Assembly (NCBI GenBank): GCA_963718635.1
Contig: OY970367.1
Coordinates: forward strand, 496,001 to 560,000
Origin: JAIOQJ01 sp963718635
GTDB taxonomy: Bacteria; Planctomycetota; Planctomycetia; Gemmatales; Gemmataceae
DNA: 64,000 nt
Direction: 5' to 3'
Shown in pieces: positions 50,406 to 59,254 of the stretch. Numbering within the stretch: the stretch's first letter is position 1; each line of letters begins with the position of its first letter. Under the pieces are notes generated by a model. The model did no database searches. It worked only from the letters and a program-made list of their open reading frames with translations, and was not told the origin of the DNA. A program made the translations under genes and the position numbers.

Positions 50406-50458
50406 CGCTTTCGGAAATATTTCCGGAAGCGACTTTGCGACAAAATCGCGGGAAAACG
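50406..50458 (+). repeat. Palindrome-tail element, copy 10
   Basis: A 26-base inverted repeat (50406-50431), variable pair C-G, with one T/G pair that would still form in RNA. Tail variant TCGCGGGAAAACG starts at 50446, 27.5 bp from the centre. Confidence 0.88.
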
Positions 50459-50619
50459 CCGCGAGGCAAATGCGGAATTCGAAATGTGGAACGTGGAATA
50501 GAAGATTGCACCCGAAAAAGTTTCGGCAACGAAACCGAAAGTTAGCCTGATGTTAGCGGAGGCTCGAGCGATTCTTATTTTTTTGTCCCAATGTTCATTT
50601 CGGAAACTCCTTCTATTTC

Positions 50620-50805
50620 TTAGTTCCGCACTTGTTGCAGAGGAATCAGGCTAGGTTTGGCGTTTTCAACACCCGGGCTTGCGCACTTGCCGCAGCCGTG
50701 GCCACAGCCTTTAGTCGCGGGTGAAAAAGAGCGAATAAAGCCTCGCAGGACATAAACGCCTGCAAGCGCGATGAAAAGCAAAACGATAGCAAGCTGCATG
50801 CTCAT
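50620..50805 (-). CDS. FeoB-associated Cys-rich membrane protein
   Basis: 61 residues. One membrane helix (LAIVLLFIALAGVYVLRGFI) is followed by a short Cys/His cluster, KGCGHGCGKCASPG. Small proteins of this shape follow feoB in many bacteria and are thought to help ferrous iron transport. It starts 14 bases after the feoB stop. The ATG at 50805 places the helix directly at the N-terminus; longer frames run into feoB. Confidence 0.85.
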   Translation of the reverse strand: MSMQLAIVLLFIALAGVYVLRGFIRSFSPATKGCGHGCGKCASPGVENAKPSLIPLQQVRN

Positions 50806-50819
50806 GGCATTGCTCACAT

Positions 50820-53065
50820 TTAGAGTCCGATCAACGAGCCGACTTGAAACACGATAAAGGCGCCGACGTAGGCGAGCACTGTCATGTAGGTAAACGTAAA
50901 CAAGGGCCACCACCAGGAGCCCGTTTCGCGTCGAATGACGGCCAGCGTGGAGACGCACTGGCAGCAGAGCGCGTAAAACACGAGCAGCCCAAGCGCGACA
51001 GCCGTGCGATGCTCGGCGCGGGCGAGCCGGTATCGCTCCGCCATTCTTTCTGCACCGCCTGGCCGAGAGGCGTTTCCGCCGGGTTCTCGGCCTCGCGAAT
51101 GCTTTTCGGATCGACATCGCCTTGATTATAGATCATCCCCAAAGTGCCCACGACGACTTCACGAGCGGGAAAACTCGCCAGGGCCGCCATGCCGATGCGC
51201 CAATCCCAGCCGAGCGGCGCGAAGGCCGGCTCGAGCGTCTTGCCGGCCCGGCCGAGTAGGCTCTGTCGTTTCCAGTCGCCGTTCAGCGCATCGAGCTCGC
51301 CCTGCTTCCGTTCGCTGTCGTCGGTCTTTTCCGCGATCGCTTCTTCGGGCTTCGGATCTTCGGCATTCAACTTCGCCAGTTCATCTTTGGAGTCGTCGAT
51401 CTCTTTTCTCAGTCGTTCGGTTTCGTTCTCAAAGGATCGTCCATCGGGCATCGAGTTCGGGAAATAAAGAAGCGCCCAGATGAGGATCATTGATGCGAAG
51501 ATAAAGGTGCCAGCGCGATAAACAAACGCCCAGCCAGCGTCAATCATCCGGCGTATCACGGTTTTCGCCTGCGGACATTTGAAGGAAGGCATCTCCATCA
51601 CAAATATGGGCGTCGCCCCGCGCAAGAGCGTCCGCTTCAAGGTAAGGGCCACGAGCGGCGCCACAATGAGACCGAGCATGTACATACCGAATAGGGCCAC
51701 GCCCGGCAGCCACCAGGGATTGCTCAAGAAGACGCCGATCAACAGCATGTAGACTGGCAAGCGGGCGGAACAACTCATTACGGGCGCTGCGAGAATCGTG
51801 GTAAGGCGATCGCGACGGTTTTCGATAACGCGTGTGGCCATGATGCCCGGGACCGCGCAAGCGACTGAAGAAAGCATGGGGATGAACGATTTCCCATTCA
51901 GGCCGCACTTCGACATGATCTTATCCATCAGGAAGGCGGCCCGGGCCATGTAGCCGCAATCTTCCAGAACGGAAATAAAACCAAACAGGATCAAAATCTG
52001 CGGTAGGAAGATGAGAACCGAGCCAACCCCTTGAATGATGCCATCGGCAATGAGGCTGCGCAATGGGCCGGCCGCCATCTGATCGCTTGCCAGGTCGGCG
52101 AGCGACTTCTTGCCGGAATCGATCAACTGCATCAAGGGGGAAGCCCAAATGAATATCGCTTCGAAAACGAGAAACATCATCGCCAAGAAAATAAGGGAGC
52201 CCCAAATCTTATGCGTCAGCAGATGATCGAGGCGATCGCTGAAGGTCACGGGACGCGTCGCGGGCCTTACGACACAGCCGGCCAACTTCTGACGGATCCA
52301 CGCATAGCGCGTCTTTGCTTCGACTGCCGGCACGCCGCACCCGGCAGCAGTAAGCCGGGTACGGGCGGTTTCGATCTTGCCTCGCAGCGATTCGCCAAAC
52401 TTTTTCGTCAGTACGCTTTCGGTATAGCCGCCGACATCGAGCAGCAGCCGTTGCACCAGGAACGGCTCGACCTCCGGAAGCTCTTTCTCGAAACAGGCTG
52501 CCTCTTCCTGAAAGGCATCGGGGAAGTTAGGTCCCGGGGCGGCCACACCCGCTGAGGCGGCGGCCACGATCGCTTCGCGCAGTTCCTTCGAACCTCGCCC
52601 GCGATTGGCTTGGATCGGGACAACGCTCAGACCGAGTTGTTTGCCGAGTTTGGCGAAGTCGATCTGTAAGCCATTCTTTGAGGCCACGTCGATCAGATTG
52701 ACTGCGATAACGAGCGGCACGCCTAAATTGAGAATCTGCGAAGCGAGAAACAAGTGGCGATCGAGATTGCAGGCGTCGACGATGGAGACGACGACATCGG
52801 GTCGAGGTTCACGAGCCTGATGGCCGAGAATGTAATCGACCGTCACCATCTCGTCGGGGCTGCGGGCGGCGAGACTATACGTTCCGGGCAGATCGACGAA
52901 GTGCAGCGTCGTGCTGCCGAATTGGGCATCGCCTTTTTTCAGTTCGACCGTGACGCCAGGGTAGTTGCCGACATGTTGACGTAAGCCGGTCAGCGCGTTG
53001 AAGAGCGTGGACTTGCCGGTGTTCGGATTTCCGACCAGCGCCACAATCAGCGAGGATTTCGGCAT
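50820..53065 (-). CDS. feoB: Ferrous iron transporter B
   Basis: 748 residues once one A is restored near 51035 (VQKE then MAERYRLARAEHR). The N-terminal G domain has G1 GNPNTGKSTLFNALTG, G3 DLPGTYSL and G4 VNLID. A helical domain and the membrane domain follow, with Gate motifs including SCSARLPVYMLLIGVF and FIPMLSSVACAVPGIMATR. A charged Glu/Lys insertion lies between membrane segments at about residues 550-600. The end is YALCCQCVSTLAVIRRETGS. It imports Fe2+ across the inner membrane. It follows two feoA genes and precedes the Cys-rich helper, so this is a complete feo operon under a probable Fur-like site at 53586. Confidence 0.93.
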
Positions 53066-53072
53066 GGAGAGA

Positions 53073-53300
53073 TCACAGCAGAGATAAAGTGATATGGGCG
53101 GCTTCGCGTTTGCGCAGACTGAGCCGGCTATCGCCGATTAGAATCTCGATCGGGTCGCCCATAGGGGCAAAGCCGATGATCTCGACAATTTCGCCTTCAA
53201 TCAGGCCGAACTCCATCAATCGCTGCGCAACTTCGGGCGGACCATCGATCAGGTCAATTCGACCGCGCTGGCCCGCATGAATTTCCGCGAGTGATGGCAT
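53073..53300 (-). CDS. feoA: FeoA-domain protein, second copy
   Basis: 75 residues: one SH3-like FeoA domain (GQRGRIDLIDGPPEVAQRLM, GLIEGEIVEIIGFAPMGDPI, LSLRKREAAHITLSL). FeoA is thought to bind FeoB and modulate its activity. Its ATG overlaps the stop of the preceding feoA, and its stop is 7 bases from the feoB start, so translation is coupled. The longer frame upstream is the other feoA in a different frame. Confidence 0.9.
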   Translation of the reverse strand: MPSLAEIHAGQRGRIDLIDGPPEVAQRLMEFGLIEGEIVEIIGFAPMGDPIEILIGDSRLSLRKREAAHITLSLL

Positions 53301-53551
53301 CAACGCCCTTGAGTGTTGGCGACCGGTCGAACGAAAATTTGCGAGCAAGCGTCGCCGCGCAAACAGAGTTTGCAGCCATCGACGTTCAACATGCAAGGGG
53401 TGCCGTCGCGAACCATTTGCACACGGCTGCCCGATCGGATGCCGAGCTCGGCCATTCGGCATACCCAGCCCGGCTCGCCGTATACCTCGGCGACGTCAGC
53501 CCAATCGCCCGTACGCATTGATTCTAAAGGCAGGAGGCACTCTGCAAACAT
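53300..53551 (-). CDS. feoA: FeoA-domain protein, first copy
   Basis: 83 residues: ADVAEVYGEPGWVCRMAELG, RSGSRVQMVRDGTPCMLNVD and CKLCLRGDACSQIFVRP. It differs from the second copy by having several cysteines (CxxC in CKLC, and a third in DAC), which could bind a metal or sense redox state. The ATG at 53551 has AAGG 8 bases upstream; a TTG at 53578 would extend it but lacks a ribosome site. It is the first gene of the operon, 35 bases from the palindrome at 53586. Confidence 0.85.
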   Translation of the reverse strand: MFAECLLPLESMRTGDWADVAEVYGEPGWVCRMAELGIRSGSRVQMVRDGTPCMLNVDGCKLCLRGDACSQIFVRPVANTQGR

Positions 53552-53585
53552 TGCGAGAAACCTTGGTGGGAGTGGCAATCGCTAT

Positions 53586-53600
53586 TGAGACTCAGTCTCA
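53586..53600. promoter_or_regulatory. Fur-like 7-1-7 palindrome upstream of feoA
   Basis: TGAGACTCAGTCTCA is a perfect 7-1-7 inverted repeat. Many proteobacterial Fur boxes are of the form TGAGAATNATTCTCA, so this differs by one base in each half. The position just before the first feo gene fits repression by an iron regulator. The binding protein is inferred. Confidence 0.55.
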
Positions 53601-53780
53601 TTAAATCGTATCACACAACTGGAGGTCGTCAAGACAGGATTGAGAATTTCGCGAAATTAAGAAACAGATTTTTGAAATACGTTGGATAATGGAACAACAA
53701 TCCGAAAAGATGCCGAAGGTCGTCAGTATGGCATCACATTAGGCTGTCTGGCGGGTGCGCCAACTCTTTCTGACATTTCT

Positions 53781-53848
53781 TGCGAGCGGCGCGGCGTAAG
53801 CCCGGCGTGATTCTGAACCCACGGAGGGCTTACGCCGCGCCGCTCGCC
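53781..53848. repeat. Hairpin, family B copy 2
   Basis: Arms of about 28 bases containing GCGGCGCGGCGTAAGCCCGG with a few mismatches, closely related to 4179-4252. It ends 46 bases before the surE stop codon. The flanks carry GGGTGCGCCAAC on the left and GTTGGCGC on the right, giving a nested outer inverted repeat. Confidence 0.8.
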
Positions 53849-53894
53849 AGAATCCGTTGGCGCTCCCTTTCCGGCCAACCGGACGGGCGATCAT

Positions 53895-54661
53895 TTACAA
53901 TTGCCAGGAGCGATTTTGCCATTCCAGCAGTTGCGCATGGTGTGTGAGATCGAACTGCAACGGCGTCACGGTGATGTAACTCTCGTTCAGCGCGCTTTCA
54001 TCGGTGTCGGGGTGCGGTTCCGGGCAGCCGAAGTCGTTGCCCATCCAGAAATAGGTTCGACCGCGAGGATCAACGCGCCTTACCAGCTTTTCCATATAGG
54101 CGCCGATATTTTGAGGCACAACCCGGATACCCTTAACCGGCCCAAGCTCCAGGCTCGGAACGTTGACATTGAAAAGCATGCCCGGCATTGGCTTCATCGC
54201 GACGATCTGTTCAACAACATTCCGAGCATGTTGGGCTCCGGCGGCAAAATCGAGCGGCCTGCCTTTGCTCCAGCCGAGCGAGCAAGCGATGCTGGTAACG
54301 CGAAAGAAGGCGCCTTCGATGGCGGCGGCGACCGTCCCCGAATAGAGCACGTTGATTCCTGCATTGGCGCCGGCATTCAGCCCACTGACAATGAGATCCG
54401 GGGGTTTAGCAAGAAGTTCCAGCAAGGCGAGTTTGACACAATCGGCAGGACGACCTTCCACCGCCCAACCAAGGAAATCTTTCTGCTCGTCAAAGACTTC
54501 CTGCACGATCAAAGGGGTCAACAGTGTAACTGAATGCCCCGCTGCGCTCTGCTCCGCAGCTGGCGCTACGACCGTAACCTTCCCGAGTTGCTTGAGTTCT
54601 TCGCGCAGAGCGCGCAGGCCGGCGCATAAATACCGTCGTCGTTTGTCAGCAGAATACGCAT
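53895..54661 (-). CDS. surE: 5'/3'-nucleotidase SurE
   Basis: 255 residues once one G is restored near 54622. The N-terminus then reads MRILLTNDDGIYAPG, with the catalytic/metal Asp-Asp pair, and continues LRALREELKQLGKVTVVAPA. SGLNAGANAGINVLYSGTV supplies the conserved Asn loop. SurE removes phosphate from nucleoside monophosphates and some oligonucleotides. AAGGAA lies 4 bases before the ATG. The apparent longer frame replaces the catalytic N-terminus with an out-of-frame uvrC segment, so it is not the right start. It lies 33 bases after uvrC. Confidence 0.9.
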
Positions 54662-54693
54662 TATTTTCCTTGACGGGGCGCCCTTCGACCGGA

Positions 54694-56019
54694 TTAGGGA
54701 ATCGATCTTCTTCGCAGTTGGTGATGATAGTGTTGAGCAAAGCGATGGGCTTCATCGCGCACGTGCTGCAACAATCTCAACGCAGCCGAGTGACGGCTGG
54801 GTTTGAGTGACTCGCTTTCGCCAGGCCGAAAAATTTCTTCTTCCTGCTTCGCCAGGGAGATCAGGCAGGGCGGTTCGATGCCGAGCGCTTTGAAGGCATC
54901 GAGAGCCGCGTTCAATTGCCCTTTGCCGCCATCGATCAGGAGAATATCGGGAAAGACCGCCTCTTCCCGGCTTAGACGCCGAAAGCGTCGAAAGACGACC
55001 TCGCGCATGCTGGCAAAGTCATCGATTCCTTCGACCGACTTGATCTTGTACTTGCGATAACCCTGCTTGAACGGGAGGCCGTCAAGAAAACTAACAAGCG
55101 AGGCAACGGTATCATCGCCGCCGAGATGGGCGATGTCGAAGCCTTCAATTATGCGTGGCGTGTTTTGCAGATGAAGCAGTTTGCGCAGGCCGACCAGGCC
55201 TTTGCGCGGGTCGATATGAAATGCTTCCGGCTGCACGTTGCCGCCGACGTCGCCGCGTAGGTCGAGCTTTTGCAGCGAGTTCATGTCGTCGCGAATCTTG
55301 CCGGCTTTCTCGAATTGCAGGGCAGCGCTGGCCGCCTGCATATCTTTTTGCATCTCGCGAATAAGGCGCTGCCGTTTGCCTTCGAGCACTAGGCAAAGAG
55401 AGCGAATCTGCTTGCGATAATCGTCTCGGGTTACGCGGAAATTGCAGGGTGCGGTGCATTGGCGAATCGAATGCAATAAACAGGGGCGAAACCAGCGCCA
55501 GCGCGGGTCATCGCTCTTGATGTCGAGCGAACAGGTCCGAAACTGGAAAATGCGCTGTAATATCTGCACCGCTTGGCGCAGGCTGCGGGCACTGGTGAAG
55601 GGCCCATATAGCCTGACCCCTTTGCGACGCGGCTTGCGCGTGAACTCGACGCGCGGGTACTCTTCGCGCACTCGAATTTGCAGGTAGGGAAACGTCTTAT
55701 CGTCTTTGAGGCTTTTGTTGAAACGGGGTTGAATGTCTTTAATCAGCCGCGCTTCCTTGAGAAGCGCTTCGACTTCCGTATCGGTTTCGATGAAATCGAT
55801 GTCGGCGATCTGTTTGATCAGATCGCGAATCCGTTTATCTTCCGCTGCCAGGTCCGAGAAGTAAGTCGCGGCCCGGCTGCGCAAGCTCTTTGCCTTGCCA
55901 ACGTAGATGACTTTTCCATCGGCATCTTTCATCAGGTAAACGCCGGGCTTCGCAGGAAAAGTTTTAACCTTTTCGGCCGGGGTCAACGGTGGATTAGGTG
56001 TCGGCAACGGTTCGGACAT
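54694..56019 (-). CDS. uvrC: UvrC-type excinuclease subunit lacking the C-terminal HhH
   Basis: 441 residues. GIY-YIG nuclease (KPGVYLMKDADGKVIYVGKA), UvrB-binding UVR motif (AASAALQFEKAGKIRDDMNS) and the RNase-H-like second nuclease (IIEGFDIAHLGGDD, DILLIDGGKGQLNAALDA, HSAALRLLQHVRDEAHRFAQ) are present. Typical UvrC proteins have about 600 residues and end in a tandem helix-hairpin-helix domain, which is absent here: the gene stops just after the nuclease domain. Frame intact, so the short form looks real. The Met at 56019 starts a short Pro-rich leader; the longer frame runs through a G-rich hairpin. It carries out dual incision in nucleotide excision repair. Confidence 0.88.
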   Translation of the reverse strand: MSEPLPTPNPPLTPAEKVKTFPAKPGVYLMKDADGKVIYVGKAKSLRSRAATYFSDLAAEDKRIRDLIKQIADIDFIETDTEVEALLKEARLIKDIQPRFNKSLKDDKTFPYLQIRVREEYPRVEFTRKPRRKGVRLYGPFTSARSLRQAVQILQRIFQFRTCSLDIKSDDPRWRWFRPCLLHSIRQCTAPCNFRVTRDDYRKQIRSLCLVLEGKRQRLIREMQKDMQAASAALQFEKAGKIRDDMNSLQKLDLRGDVGGNVQPEAFHIDPRKGLVGLRKLLHLQNTPRIIEGFDIAHLGGDDTVASLVSFLDGLPFKQGYRKYKIKSVEGIDDFASMREVVFRRFRRLSREEAVFPDILLIDGGKGQLNAALDAFKALGIEPPCLISLAKQEEEIFRPGESESLKPSRHSAALRLLQHVRDEAHRFAQHYHHQLRRRSIP

Positions 56020-56136
56020 CGTACTGTCATTATACCCGGAGCGAAGCCGACGATGGTTAAAGCCTGAGTACGGCCCGAAGTTTGGGAGCGCCAGCCGATA
56101 CCGGCGAATTGTTAAACTGAGCGCGGCGCCCGATTT

Positions 56137-56165
56137 ACCCTCCCCTGGCTTTGCAGGGGGAGGGT
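56137..56165. repeat. Short C/G-rich hairpin between uvrC and the upstream gene
   Basis: ACCCTCCCCTG (56137-56147) pairs with CAGGGGGAGGGT (56154-56165) with one bulged G and a six-base loop. It lies 57 bases after the stop of the minus-strand secreted protein gene and upstream of uvrC. There is no T-run. Confidence 0.55.
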
Positions 56166-56221
56166 GGGAAAGGCTAGCTTCCGAGTTGCCAGAATCGGGC
56201 GGATACACCCTGAAGCGTCGG

Positions 56222-57095
56222 TTACTTTTTCTTTACCTTGGTCGTCCCTTCGCCTAATAGCTTGCCGGCGAAAATCATGTGAATTTTCATGCCGTCTTCT
56301 TCGGAGTCGCCTTCGTATCTGGCCGAGCCATCGATCGTGAATTTCAAATCGATGGCGTCTGCGATGGAGCGAAAAGCAATAATCTTGCCCTTCAGTTCCG
56401 CTGTCAGGTCTTCGTCATCCTGTTTGATCTTCCCTTTGATATCGACTTCCATCTCGATCACCGCACAAGGCTCGCCATCCAGCTTTTCGATACGGACAAA
56501 CTTCCCTTTGCCGGAGCCCTTGGCGTCGGTCATCTTCGAGCCGAGCACGCGTTTCAATGCCTTGGCTTCGATGTTCCACTCGTGCCCGACTTTCACCTTC
56601 TCGGCGGGGTAGAGTTCGTCGTCGCTTTCGGGATCTTCGTAATCCTTCAACTCTTTCTTCTGCTTGTCGCTCGGCGTGGTGTCTTCGAGAGTGTGCTTCC
56701 AGCCTTTTTTCGTCAACTCACTGAATACGATTTCGCCCGCCAGCGCCTTCTTATCCTTTTCCACCTGCTTTTCCCCATTGATCGTCGATTTGCGAACGCT
56801 GTCGTCCTTCAGAATCTTGGTGCGCATTTTTGGTGATCTGTCTGCCTTCGACAGCCAGCACTTCCTCTTCTTTTTCCGTGATAGAGGTCATATCCATCTT
56901 GCCCGTCAGTTTTTTATTGTCGCCGAGGTCGATCGATATGTCGGCCTTATTCATTGTGAATTTGACGACGTCGGCGGTTACCAACCCTTTTTTCGGCGCC
57001 GGCCCACGTAGGTCGTACGTCTCCTCAGCGGCCAGCAGCGGCAAGCTGCCGATAAGCGTCAGCAAGCTCAGGAGCGTCAATAATCGAGTTACCAT
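56222..57095 (-). CDS. Secreted protein of unknown function
   Basis: About 290 residues. A signal peptide (LLTLLSLLTLIGSLPLLAAE) is followed by a Lys/Asp/Glu-rich, beta-rich body (VEIDMEVDIKGK-like strands such as CAVIEMEVDIKGKIKQDDED, IDLKFTIDGSARYEG). I do not recognise the family. A five-A run near 56826 breaks the frame; with four A residues GRQITK continues directly to MRTKILKDDSVRKST. The Met at 57095 starts the signal peptide. It lies upstream of uvrC on the same strand with a 200-base gap, so it is probably a separate unit. Confidence 0.7.
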
Positions 57096-57453
57096 CTCAT
57101 AGTACCTTTCAAACGACTGCATTGTTCGTGGAAACAGGCCTCTTGGCCTGTTCGAAATCGCTTCGATCACTGAGGCCTCGGTGTGCCCTCGTCAAAATCA
57201 ACTTTTTTGCCCGGCCAGTGCCGCAGCACTTCCGGAATGATAACCGAACCATCCACTGGCGGCTAGTTTTCCAAAATGGCGACGCTTGCACGCGTAAGCT
57301 TCGCGAGGAAAGGTCGGTGTTGCTGCCAGCGCCCTGCCATTAGCCCATCTTGCGTGAAGTTTTACTTCCGGTTATACGGCTGCTCTTGCGACCGGCAGAG
57401 CGTACGGCCAATTGTCGTACGGCTTATGCCTTTCATCCATCGAGAGCAGACCG

Positions 57454-59085
57454 ATGAATCGATATGGCTATGGCTTGGCCCTCCTGTTCGGCTGGTATGC
57501 GGTCGCTTCAAAGGCGGCCGATGCGCCGGATCCCAAGGGGGGCGTTGAGGTTCTCGCGCGTGGACCGGTGCATGAAGGATATGCCGAGCCGTTGGAGCAA
57601 CAGCCAACCGCCGGGCCGATTCTTCCCAAGCAACCGCCGCCGCCGATTGATGAACTGCCGCCCGATCAAAAGCCGGCCGGCGACAACGTAGTCTGGATGC
57701 CCGGCTATTTCGCGTGGGACATCGATCGCGAAGACTTTATCTGGGTCAGCGGTTTCTGGCGCGTGCCGCCGCCCGGTCGAATCTGGATGCCCGGCAGTTG
57801 GCGCCAATCGGGCGATGGCTGGCAGTGGGTTGGCGGCTTCTGGAACGCCCAACAGCAAGAACAAGCCGGGATTGAATATCTGCCTGAGCCGCCGGCGCCG
57901 GTTGACGCCGGGCCAACGACTCCGTCGCCGAGTGATACTTCCATTTATGTTCCCGGGTCATGGGTCTACCGCGGCAATCGCTATCTGTGGCGGCCCGGCT
58001 TTTGGGCCGATCATAAGCCGGGCTGGATTTGGATCCCCGCCCACTATCGCTGGACGCCGGCCGGCTACGTCTTCATCGAAGGTTATTGGGATTACGCCCT
58101 GGCGGATCGGGGCATCCTGTTCGCCCCCGTTTATATTCCGCGCGATGTCTATATTCAGCAATCGTACTATTACTCGCCGACCGTCGTCGTTCGCGATCAA
58201 TGTATGTTCGGGGCTCTCTTCGTTCGCCGAGGTTACGGCTCCTATTACTTCGGAGATTACTTTGGGCCAAGCTATGCGACCGTTGGCTTCACCTCGTGGA
58301 ATGGCTACTCAGGCGGCGCCAGTGTAGTTGTCGTTCGCGGCTGGTACGACCCGATGTATAGTTACTACCGCGTCAGCTATCGGAGCGACCCGGCCTGGAG
58401 CGTGAACATCAACGCCGTTTACGTCGGACGTTATCGGGGCGATGTGCCTTTGCCGCCGCGCACTCTGGTGCAGCAGAACAACGTGTTCGTCAACAATACG
58501 GTTGTCAATAATACGACAGTGATCAACAACAAAACGGTCAATGTCAACAACGTGCAGATGTTGACCACGATGACAGCGGCTGCGAAGGCGAACCCGAACC
58601 TTCAGTTGCAACCCGTTACGCCTCAAGCGAGGCAGCAGTTTCAACAGTCCGCCCAGCAGGTGAACACGTTCGCGCAACAGCGCAGCCACTCGGAAACCCA
58701 AATGGTAGCCAAGAATCCGGCGATGCCGCGGGCCTCCGATCCGCCGCGTACTTCGACTTTGAGCGTTCCCAAGTCCTTCCCGGTCCGCGGTACACCATTG
58801 CCCGCCACACATACTGCCGTAGCGAATCCTACGACGCCGGGCGCACTACGACCGCCACTCAGTCCGCTTCAACAGTTAATCCGGCAGCTGCCACGCGTGT
58901 GAACCCGGTCATCCCGAAGGCCGACCCGTTGTCTCCGATTCATAGCGATCCCACACTCGCGCCTAAAACGGGCACGACAACCTCGACTTTCGATCCGAAA
59001 TCACGGCCTCCGATGCCCAAATACTGCGCCGCCGCCCGTTCATGGTCCGCCTCCGAAACCGGAGAAAAAGAAAGAGAATCACTAG
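57454..59085 (+). CDS. YXWGXW-repeat secreted protein
   Basis: 543 residues with two compensating frame slips near 58840 and 59030. Signal peptide (YGLALLFGWYAVASKAAD), then at least six Trp-rich motifs: WMPGYFAWD, WVSGFWRVPP, WMPGSWRQ, WVGGFWN, YVPGSWVY and WRPGFWAD. A Tyr-rich middle (QQSYYYSPTVVV), an Asn/Val-rich repeat segment (NNTVVNNTTVINNKTVNVNN) and a Pro/Thr-rich tail ending KPEKKKENH follow. The family is expanded in planctomycetes and is presumed envelope-associated; role unknown. The Met at 57454 is chosen because the signal peptide follows. A terminator follows the repaired stop by about 15 bases, which supports the repaired end at 59085. Confidence 0.8.
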
Positions 59086-59099
59086 TTTATAGAGATCAG

Positions 59100-59124
59100 C
59101 GGCAGTCAGATGGCTGCCGTTTTT
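59100..59124 (+). terminator. Rho-independent terminator of the YXWGXW gene
   Basis: CGGCAG (59100-59105) pairs with CTGCCG (59114-59119) and is followed by five T residues. It lies 15 bases after the repaired stop codon at 59085. Confidence 0.7.
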
Positions 59125-59176
59125 CCTGCGCAAAGCCGACGCAGAGCCTGCCGCCGTGAGTTAAAACCGTACGCAT

Positions 59177-59192
59177 TGGCACATGAAATGCA
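59177..59192 (+). promoter_or_regulatory. Candidate sigma-54 (-24/-12) promoter
   Basis: TGGCACATGAAATGCA matches the sigma-54 consensus TGGCACGNNNNTTGCA at all but two fixed positions, and the invariant GG and GC are 12 bases apart as required. It lies 63 bases before the ATG of the GlsB/YeaQ-type gene. No activator site was identified. Confidence 0.4.
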
Positions 59193-59254
59193 CCTCCAAT
59201 ATGCAAGTTGTCAGCGCATCGCTTCCAACTCCTAATCGTTGAAGGAGATTTGTC

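Larger units (their letters stand above)
49364..50619. other. 1.25-kb noncoding region with five palindrome-tail elements
   Basis: No credible gene. It contains copies 6-10 of the palindrome-tail element, with centres at 49809.5, 49954.5, 50099.5, 50149.5 and 50418.5. A REP half-copy with its partner lies about 49690-49783. A recurring A/G-rich phrase, roughly AATGCGGAATTCGGAGTGTG, follows copies 6, 7 and 10 at 49866, 50007 and 50470. Open frames here consist of repeat DNA. Confidence 0.7.

Noticed and set aside
50269..50529. 86-codon open frame with Arg/Ser-rich product
   Set aside because: Built from the palindrome-tail element (translated as KVASGNIS, which recurs in other repeat frames).
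53895..54755. Longer surE frame starting at 54755
   Set aside because: It lacks the catalytic NDDG motif, which is present in the other frame starting at 54661 and joins after one restored base.
221..59085. Programmed ribosomal frameshifting as explanation of the broken genes
   Set aside because: The slips have no common slippery heptamer or following pseudoknot, occur in unrelated genes and differ in direction; homopolymer errors explain them better.
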